The notes beneath the pieces were generated by a model. The model searched no databases. It had not been told where the DNA came from and saw nothing but the letters and a program-made list of their open reading frames with translations. Below, piece by piece: positions 37,304 to 43,613 of a DNA stretch of 43,613 nucleotides. The position numbers and the translations under genes are program-made. This stretch comes from a bacterium (lineage in GTDB: Bacteria > Patescibacteriota > Saccharimonadia > Saccharimonadales > UBA4665). Position 1 is the first letter of the stretch. Each line of letters opens with the position of its first letter. The DNA is taken from contig JAKBGO010000005.1 of NCBI GenBank assembly GCA_021833065.1, forward strand, positions 1-43,613. Direction: 5' to 3'.

Positions 37304-38515
37304 TTAAGACAAGAAACCTAATTTTATTAAACGTAACCGAAGATCCTGGAAACTGTTCATAAAATTAGTGTATGCCTCATAAGGCGTATCATAGGCGCTG
37401 AAATAGGCGTGTATATCACCGTCATTAAACCATTTTGTGCACATATAGTAGAAGTGGTCAGATGTTTGTAGCTTTCTCCAGTCATTAATCAATTCTTGAT
37501 CAGATGAGTTTAGAATATCTTTTTCTAAAAAGTAGAGGCTATTAATAGCATTAACTTGCATACTATTACCCAACCATGCCGATAAATCTCGCTCTGTATC
37601 TGCCCAAGTGACAGTGTAGGGCATATCAATTACATCTTTAACATCGTATTCATCAATAGCTTCTGAAATCGTTTTAAAATCATGACCACTTGTCTTTAAC
37701 CATTCCTTTGGTAAGTGTTCTAGGAAATCAAAAATACCTGAATGTTCCCATTGGTGTTCTCCGAAAGTTTCGTAGTCCATAAAAAGATTAATATTAGTTG
37801 CGTTTTGGTCTTCTGACATCCAATGAGAAAATTTATCTGCTGTAAGCGGCCATTCTGACCAATTATGGTCGCCGAATCTGAAGGCGATGTCATCTGACAG
37901 TTTATAATTTTTCATTAATAGTTTTATGTTCGAAGTATTGATTGGTTTGTAAACGTAATTAGGGCTTCTCCATCCTAAAATAGGATCCCACCCTTCCGCT
38001 AAAATTCCATCATAACCGTGTTCGTCTGCCCACATGGCAAGTTCATTATTGTAAGCTAGCTCTGTATTTCTTAAAACTTTTGGAGATTGATTGAATAACC
38101 TCTGGACGATTTTTTTATGTTGATCAATCTGTCTCTCAAATTCGTCCCTAGAATAAAAGAAAGCTAAACTGTGGTAATATGTTTCGCCAACTATCTCAAC
38201 TTTCCCAGTGGCAACCAAATCCTGAAAAGATTTAAGGGCTTCAGGATGCCACATTTCTAGTTGTTCTAGTACAGTTCCTGATATAGACATGCTTAATCTG
38301 AATTCAGGATTTTCATTTATTATCTGCATTAATTTTGCATTAGTAGGTAGATAGGATTTTTCGGCGACTTTATGTATTATCTTTTCGTTATTAGTGTCAT
38401 TGTCAGCCCTAGAATTGAAATAATTGTGATCGTTTTCAATGTCAAATACGGTATAATGCTTAACCCTAAAAGGTTGATGTACGTGTAGATATAGAACTAT
38501 TGATTTATTATTCAT
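37304..38515 (-). CDS. glycoside hydrolase family 57 (alpha-amylase/4-alpha-glucanotransferase-like)
   Basis: LYLHVHQPFRVKHY, LRNTELAYNNELA (Glu nucleophile region), NLFMDYETFGEHQWEHSGIFDFLEHLP. Confidence 0.9.
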   Translation of the reverse strand: MNNKSIVLYLHVHQPFRVKHYTVFDIENDHNYFNSRADNDTNNEKIIHKVAEKSYLPTNAKLMQIINENPEFRLSMSISGTVLEQLEMWHPEALKSFQDLVATGKVEIVGETYYHSLAFFYSRDEFERQIDQHKKIVQRLFNQSPKVLRNTELAYNNELAMWADEHGYDGILAEGWDPILGWRSPNYVYKPINTSNIKLLMKNYKLSDDIAFRFGDHNWSEWPLTADKFSHWMSEDQNATNINLFMDYETFGEHQWEHSGIFDFLEHLPKEWLKTSGHDFKTISEAIDEYDVKDVIDMPYTVTWADTERDLSAWLGNSMQVNAINSLYFLEKDILNSSDQELINDWRKLQTSDHFYYMCTKWFNDGDIHAYFSAYDTPYEAYTNFMNSFQDLRLRLIKLGFLS

Positions 38516-38517
38516 GA

Positions 38518-39717
38518 CTAAGCTACCGCGTGCTCCTTGTATAGATTATGCACTTGTGTGGCCGAATCATTCCAGGATAAGTTGTGAAACTCAATTTTAG
38601 CATTGTTCAAAAGTTCATCGTGAAGATCAGGGTATCTTATGACCGCACTTATCTGGTTTGCCATTTCATTAATGTCCCAAAAGTCTACTTTCAAAAAATT
38701 TTTAATTACTTCAGCCGCTCCCGATTGCTTAGAAATTAAAGCCGGTGAGTTGTATCCAATCGCTTCCAGAGCAGTTATTCCAAAAGGTTCTGAAACAGAG
38801 GGCATGACAAATAAATCACCGATAGAAAAAGCATCACGGTAGTTTTTACCCCGTTGAAAATCTGCAAATATAACATTTTGACCTATATTTAGATATGCTG
38901 CTAAATCTAGTAATTCTCTATACTGTTCACCGCTTCCTACAATAAAGAGAAGTGTTTTAGGGTTCTTTTCTAGTACGAGCTTGAATGCATGAAGTAGATT
39001 TGGTAAACCTTTTTGAATAGTTAAACGTCCGATGCTCGTCACTATTTTATAGCCATATTCTTTATATTTGCTTAGTCCCTTATAAATATTTTCCTGTAAA
39101 TCGTCGTAAAACTCATAGGGATTTATTTTATTATGCACAACTTCAATTCTGTCAGCGGGGACCTGGTAATCCTCAATTATTTTGTTTTTAGTGTAATTTG
39201 AAACAGCTATTATTCTATCGGCCATGTTGAGCGCGTTATATTCTATCTCCATGACCATGGGATTTCCTCGGTGATTACCGGATCTATCTGATTCTATAGA
39301 ATGAACATGTAGGATTAGAGGTATGTTTCTCTTTTGTTTAACTCTCAGTGCAGCTTTGAAGGTCAACCAATCGTGAGCGTGCAGTATATCAAAAGATAAA
39401 TCTTCAACTAATCGTGATACGGCATTTTCAAATATTTCTTGTTGATCGAAAATATTCAACCATTTGACATTGCCTTGGTCATCTATATAGCTAAAACTAT
39501 CATAGGCTATTCCGGATTTCTTTAAAGATTTAAAGCTCTGGTTTATAGCCGGAGTTATTTTCATGAAGTTAATGTTATGGTCGGCATTATAGGGGAGTAT
39601 GAATTCTATATCTATATTTCCGTTTTCTGAAAGAGCCTTGCAGAGATTATATGATGCAACGCCTAAACCACCACTGTTGTACGGAGGCAATTCCCACCCT
39701 AGCATTAATACTTTCAT
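38518..39717 (-). CDS. glycosyltransferase family 4 (glycogen/starch-synthase-like)
   Basis: MKVLMLGWELPPYNSGGLGVASYNL, HAHDWLTFKAALRVK, GRLTIQKGLPNLLHAF, MPSVSEPFGITALEAIGYNSPALISKQSGAAEVI. The ORF track extends to 39732 but ATG 39717 fits better. Confidence 0.9.
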   Translation of the reverse strand: MKVLMLGWELPPYNSGGLGVASYNLCKALSENGNIDIEFILPYNADHNINFMKITPAINQSFKSLKKSGIAYDSFSYIDDQGNVKWLNIFDQQEIFENAVSRLVEDLSFDILHAHDWLTFKAALRVKQKRNIPLILHVHSIESDRSGNHRGNPMVMEIEYNALNMADRIIAVSNYTKNKIIEDYQVPADRIEVVHNKINPYEFYDDLQENIYKGLSKYKEYGYKIVTSIGRLTIQKGLPNLLHAFKLVLEKNPKTLLFIVGSGEQYRELLDLAAYLNIGQNVIFADFQRGKNYRDAFSIGDLFVMPSVSEPFGITALEAIGYNSPALISKQSGAAEVIKNFLKVDFWDINEMANQISAVIRYPDLHDELLNNAKIEFHNLSWNDSATQVHNLYKEHAVA

Positions 39718-39804
39718 TGCCGATTTTCTCACTTTTTTATTATTTTAGTTACATTCTAGTATTTTTAATCAGTAAACACAAGCGATATAGTCACAATTTA
39801 TTGA

Positions 39805-40482
39805 CTATTTTATTTGAATCGGGTTATCTGTGTATAAACCGCTAATCCCTAGATTATAAAGTCTTTGTTTTTCCTCTAAAGTATTAACTGTGTAGCAGTA
39901 AATTTCAATAGAATTCATGGAAGAGTATTTAATAATTCTGGAATTGATAAATTTTCTGTTAATAACTATTAACTTTGGATGTTTATTAGTGTATTTTAAT
40001 CTTAATCTTACAAAAATATTCAGAATATAGGCAGTTGAAATACGGTTGCTCGTTGTGATCTTGTTAATCTCAGAGATTATTCTTGAAGAAATTAGCAACT
40101 TCGGTTTAAAATTGCTGTTTTCATTTAAAAAATCAATAAGAAACTCGTTTAGTAAAGATGATATTCCGGGTTGTTTAATCTCAATATTAATAACCTCTAA
40201 ATCTTTTAATGATTTGAGTGAATTTTCAAGAGTCGGTATCTTGTGGTTGTCGAATATTTTGACTTTAGAAACATCGGAATATCTAGCCTTAGATATTTCA
40301 ATATTCTCATCTGAAATTCTCTTAGTATCTTTATCATGAATTACTACTAAAACATTATCTTTAGTTTTCCTGATATCCAATTCTACATTTTTTATTCCGT
40401 TTCGATATAGTTTTGAAAAAGCATAGAGAGTGTTTTCCGGATCTTTAGGGTTCAACTTACCTCGATGCGAAAAAACTATCAT
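39805..40482 (-). CDS. glycerophosphodiester phosphodiesterase family protein
   Basis: FSHRGKLNPKDPENTLYAFSKLYRNGIKNVELDIRKTKDNVLVVIHD. Confidence 0.9.
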   Translation of the reverse strand: MIVFSHRGKLNPKDPENTLYAFSKLYRNGIKNVELDIRKTKDNVLVVIHDKDTKRISDENIEISKARYSDVSKVKIFDNHKIPTLENSLKSLKDLEVINIEIKQPGISSLLNEFLIDFLNENSNFKPKLLISSRIISEINKITTSNRISTAYILNIFVRLRLKYTNKHPKLIVINRKFINSRIIKYSSMNSIEIYCYTVNTLEEKQRLYNLGISGLYTDNPIQIK

Positions 40483-41177
40483 TTATTTTCCTCGGGGGAG
40501 AAGTAAACCTCATTAGTAAAATATTTTGGGTTAGATAACCTTCCTAGTGAAGTTAAGTTGGTCATAAAAAATTGACTCTTGTAGATTCGCATCGTCTTAA
40601 ATTTTTCTATAGACTGTTTTTTTTGTAAAAACTTAATATCGAATTTGAAATCTGTTCCTGATAATGACTTTAATTGTGCAAGTTCGTTGTTGAAGCTTTG
40701 TTTTGAGGTATTCATATATGGTAAATCTGCATAAAATATTACGTTGTACCCATCTCTTAGAAAATCTATGCAAATATTTCTAACTAGTCTATGATCAGGG
40801 TGAATATATGATTCGGACATTGCCAGAGGGGCGTAAATTGTTGAGGTTGTCTTATTTGATAACTTAGTTAATTGGTTTTTTAGTACATCGGTTTCAACAT
40901 CAACTTTGTATTGATTATCAACAAAATCGAGATTTATTGAGTCTAATCCAAGTTTTTTTATTACTTCATCGTTTTCTATGTTTCTTAATTTCATCGTTTC
41001 TTTTGGTCTTTTACCGGTACATAGAAAATCCCACAAGCTAAATCTGTTTTTATCCGGAAATCCGGTAAAGATTGTTATTAATTTAGTATTGTCGCCTGAA
41101 TCCAGTACACTGAATGAACTAAATACCGCATCGTCAAAATGAGGCGATAATACTATATTGGTATTTTTGTTTAACAT
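40479..41177 (-). CDS. PIG-L/LmbE family deacetylase-like protein
   Basis: VLSPHFDDAVFSSFSVL, SYIHPDHRLVRN; 4-nt ATGA overlap with the GDPD gene. Confidence 0.88.
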   Translation of the reverse strand: MLNKNTNIVLSPHFDDAVFSSFSVLDSGDNTKLITIFTGFPDKNRFSLWDFLCTGKRPKETMKLRNIENDEVIKKLGLDSINLDFVDNQYKVDVETDVLKNQLTKLSNKTTSTIYAPLAMSESYIHPDHRLVRNICIDFLRDGYNVIFYADLPYMNTSKQSFNNELAQLKSLSGTDFKFDIKFLQKKQSIEKFKTMRIYKSQFFMTNLTSLGRLSNPKYFTNEVYFSPEENK

Positions 41178-41179
41178 TT

Positions 41180-42664
41180 TTATTTGTATAAGTTTTTAAG
41201 AAATTCATAAATCTTAACCATAGCAAATGTATCTAGAGCGCAATATTCCAATAGATTGTTTAAGATTTGTTCTTTTTCTTCTATTTTTTTATTTTTAAAT
41301 ATTAGGTCCATCCAAATTCTTTGAGCAGATCCGCCGTCTGAAATTTCTAAGTCCGAATGATTTAATTCAGGTACCAATACCGGGAGAACTTTCTTAATAG
41401 ACGCACTGCCATGAAATCTGTAGTCAATATAAAATCCGTCAGAAAAAGGAATCATTAAATCATCTATTCTCTCATTTATTTTATATAATTTATTCTTATA
41501 TTCAGGGTTTAGCTTGGCTAGTAAATTATTGCATTTTTTTTCGAATGACATGTTCCATGTTAAAATCGTTCCTTTATCGCCTATGTATTCAATCAGTTTT
41601 TCTGTAAGAGGTAGAGTTGGATTAGAGTTGTTATCGTGAAGATACGAGAATTCTTCTAGGTTACCATTATCTGATGATAATTTATGTAAAGAAAACTGAA
41701 ATGGAATCTGAGTATATGGACTAGTTCCGTCAAAGTATGGAACGCCACTCATTAGTGTTTCATAATCCAAAAAATATAAAGGATATTCAATATTAGCTAA
41801 GAACTGTTTTATCAACTCACGGTTTATTATGGGTTTTTTTACTTTAAATGCACTAAGTTGTCTGAATTGTTTAGGATTATAAATAATGTTATGATCGATT
41901 TCCGAAAGTTTTTGTACGCCAATATCTTCGAGTTTTTTTGTTAACTTCGCATCAATGTGAGTTAAATTGAATATAGAATCTTCTTTCAAATCAAAATTGT
42001 AACGGTAAATTTTCATCCAATCGTCAAACGAACCAAGACGACAATAAGACGGCGATAGAACGGGACATGATTTTTGAGACATAGTTTTAATAGCCTTTTT
42101 GGTGTATTTTTCTGTAACATCTTTTAAATCATCGACATCATTTGTTATATCTACAACTGAAGTAATCTTTTTGGGATCAATTTCACCCTTTTTAACAAAA
42201 CGATTATTGACATGTACGAGACCGATCTTTTCAACCTTATATCCGTTATATTCAATCAACTGTTTTTGAAATGCTAAGTCGTAATGATGTTCGATTTTTA
42301 CTTTTGTAGAAGATTTAATCTCATAAAGATGGACAACGTCATTCTCTTTAAATTGAACAACATCACATATACATGCTAAGTTCTCGAATTCAAATTTTGC
42401 TTGAAGCAGTGTCTTGTGTCCGTTTTTTATAGCGTTTTTAGTCTTTTCGGCAAGTGCCATGTATCCTTCATATCCGGAAAAAGATAACTTACGGGCATTA
42501 TCGAATATTTTTTCAGCTATTGCCTCAAACTCGTGACCACCTTCAAATTTTGCTAAAGTTTGTTCATCTTCAGGGGGAAGCCTATTCGGACTATTCTTTT
42601 TTAACCACAACCACGCCGGGTGTTTTAAAAAAAGCATGTAATCGGACTTTGAGAGTTGTTGCAT
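41180..42664 (-). CDS. DUF2779-like protein: PD-(D/E)XK-like nuclease + DEDD-like exonuclease
   Basis: LSKSDYMLFLKHPAWLWLKK; CDVVQF...LYEIKSSTK; YFLDYETLMSGVPYFDGTSPYTQIPFQFSLH; LEYCALDTFAMVKIYEFL. Confidence 0.82.
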   Translation of the reverse strand: MQQLSKSDYMLFLKHPAWLWLKKNSPNRLPPEDEQTLAKFEGGHEFEAIAEKIFDNARKLSFSGYEGYMALAEKTKNAIKNGHKTLLQAKFEFENLACICDVVQFKENDVVHLYEIKSSTKVKIEHHYDLAFQKQLIEYNGYKVEKIGLVHVNNRFVKKGEIDPKKITSVVDITNDVDDLKDVTEKYTKKAIKTMSQKSCPVLSPSYCRLGSFDDWMKIYRYNFDLKEDSIFNLTHIDAKLTKKLEDIGVQKLSEIDHNIIYNPKQFRQLSAFKVKKPIINRELIKQFLANIEYPLYFLDYETLMSGVPYFDGTSPYTQIPFQFSLHKLSSDNGNLEEFSYLHDNNSNPTLPLTEKLIEYIGDKGTILTWNMSFEKKCNNLLAKLNPEYKNKLYKINERIDDLMIPFSDGFYIDYRFHGSASIKKVLPVLVPELNHSDLEISDGGSAQRIWMDLIFKNKKIEEKEQILNNLLEYCALDTFAMVKIYEFLKNLYK

Positions 42665-42672
42665 CTAATATT

Positions 42673-42678
42673 ATTATA
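42673..42678 (-). promoter_or_regulatory. -10 element (TATAAT) for the minus-strand DUF2779/PIG-L/GDPD unit
   Basis: TATAAT on the minus strand 8 nt upstream of ATG 42664. Confidence 0.5.
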
Positions 42679-42802
42679 TATTATCCTCACTGGATTTTTG
42701 CTTTTATATTTATGTTTCGATCCGATTAGTAAAATTAATTTATAATGTTCCTTTGTTTATTTAAAAATTCAAATGTGTAATAATTTGATCATCCAATAGA
42801 AC

Positions 42803-43492
42803 ATGTTAATGTTTACTATGACTATTATAAATTCCGCTACAAATCTCTGGTCATTTTTAAAATTGGATCAACATGTTCATAAGTCTGATTTAATATTAGT
42901 TTTGGGAAATAGCGATATCCGAACGATGGATAGAGCTGTTGAATTGTATAAAGCTAATCTTGGTAAAAACATTATTATAACCGGCGGCTTGGGTAGAATT
43001 AGCTCCAATTTATTCAATAAACCAGAATCAATAGTATTTAGAAATCTGGCGCTTAAAGGAGGGGTGGATAAATCTGATATATTAGTTGAATCTGATTCTA
43101 CTAATACCTTTGATAACTTCAGATTTACAAAAAAACTGATCGAAGAGAAAAATTTGAATGTAAATTCTATCATTTTAGTAACCAAGCCCTATATGGAAAA
43201 ACGTGCCTACTTAATGGCTAAAACATTATTAGATGTAGATAATCTTGCGGTTACGTCACCGAATTTAAATTATAAAAATTACCCAAACGAAGTTTTTTCA
43301 AAAGAATTTGTTATTAATATGTTGGTTGGAGAAGTCCAAAGGCTAATCCTATACTCATCTAGAAAAGAAATCGAACAAACTGATATACCAACTGAAGTTT
43401 TAAAATCTTATAAATTTTTATTAATGCAAGGATTCGATAAACAATTAATATTAAACAATTCTTTACCAACTTTTAATGATGTCAAATACTAG
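42803..43492 (+). CDS. YdcF-like (DUF218) family protein
   Basis: SDLILVLGNSDIRTMDRAVELYKANLGKNIIITGGLG, ESDSTNTFDNFRFTKKLIEE, ILVTKPYMEKRAYLMAK. Confidence 0.85.
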   Translation: MLMFTMTIINSATNLWSFLKLDQHVHKSDLILVLGNSDIRTMDRAVELYKANLGKNIIITGGLGRISSNLFNKPESIVFRNLALKGGVDKSDILVESDSTNTFDNFRFTKKLIEEKNLNVNSIILVTKPYMEKRAYLMAKTLLDVDNLAVTSPNLNYKNYPNEVFSKEFVINMLVGEVQRLILYSSRKEIEQTDIPTEVLKSYKFLLMQGFDKQLILNNSLPTFNDVKY

Positions 43493-43504
43493 GTTGATGT
43501 TATT

Positions 43505-43580
43505 TGGCAGGGGAGACAGGGATCGAACCTGCGACTTTCGGTTTTGGAGACCGATACTCTACCAGCTGAGTTACTCCCCT
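43505..43580 (-). tRNA. tRNA-Trp(CCA)
   Basis: Reverse complement AGGGGAGTAACTCAGCTGGTAGAGTA...TCGGT-CTCCAAA-ACCGA...GGTTCGATCC...CTCCCCTGCCA. Confidence 0.95.
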
Positions 43581-43613
43581 ATTGTTCAGCTACAACTATT
43601 TATTGTACATTTG

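Noticed and set aside
223-43492. Possible alternative genetic code (UGA recoded, as in some CPR lineages)
   Set aside because: TGA is used as a genuine stop (for example the delta-prime-like gene at 34020-34022 and the PIG-L gene at 40481-40479), and only a CCA tRNA-Trp is present, so the standard bacterial code fits.
1-43613. CRISPR arrays, IS elements, integrases or prophage genes
   Set aside because: No regularly spaced direct repeats, transposase-like ORFs or terminal inverted repeats were seen on either strand.

Overview
The window is a compact, AT-rich bacterial chromosome segment dominated by a merged transcription/translation supercluster: hisS, tig, clpP, rpoB-rpoC, str (rpsL-rpsG-fusA-tuf), S10, spc and alpha operons, rplQ-rplM-rpsI, trpS, an RluA-family pseudouridine synthase, a delta-prime-like gene and a TPR gene. 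These are followed by a tRNA cluster (Thr-Tyr-Thr), rpmG, and a mostly minus-strand accessory region (GH15, GH57, GT4, GDPD, PIG-L deacetylase, DUF2779-like nuclease) plus a YdcF-like gene and tRNA-Trp. rpmD (L30) is absent between rpsE and rplO, and adk/map are absent between secY and infA. Together with the small gene set and the use of TGA as a stop, this fits a Patescibacteria/CPR genome, probably Saccharibacteria-like (inference, no database used). The most interesting signals are: (1) an RNA polymerase beta-prime with a strongly non-canonical trigger loop (SLDSKHRGG instead of TMRTFHxGG) and altered bridge helix; (2) loss of the Zn cysteines in both beta-prime zinc sites alongside Cys-free L36, L33 and S14; (3) a perfect CIRCE operator with the clpP -35 box inside it, on an apparently leaderless clpP transcript; (4) a structured rpoB leader with an attenuator-like terminator and a 7-bp pairing that would mask the rpoB Shine-Dalgarno; (5) a small promoter-to-terminator transcription unit with three hairpins and a tiny ORF between tRNA-Thr and rpmG; (6) a recurring leaderless promoter architecture; (7) a DUF2779-type protein combining PD-(D/E)XK-like and DEDD-like nuclease motifs. 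All calls come from reading the sequence and translations; no homology search was run.
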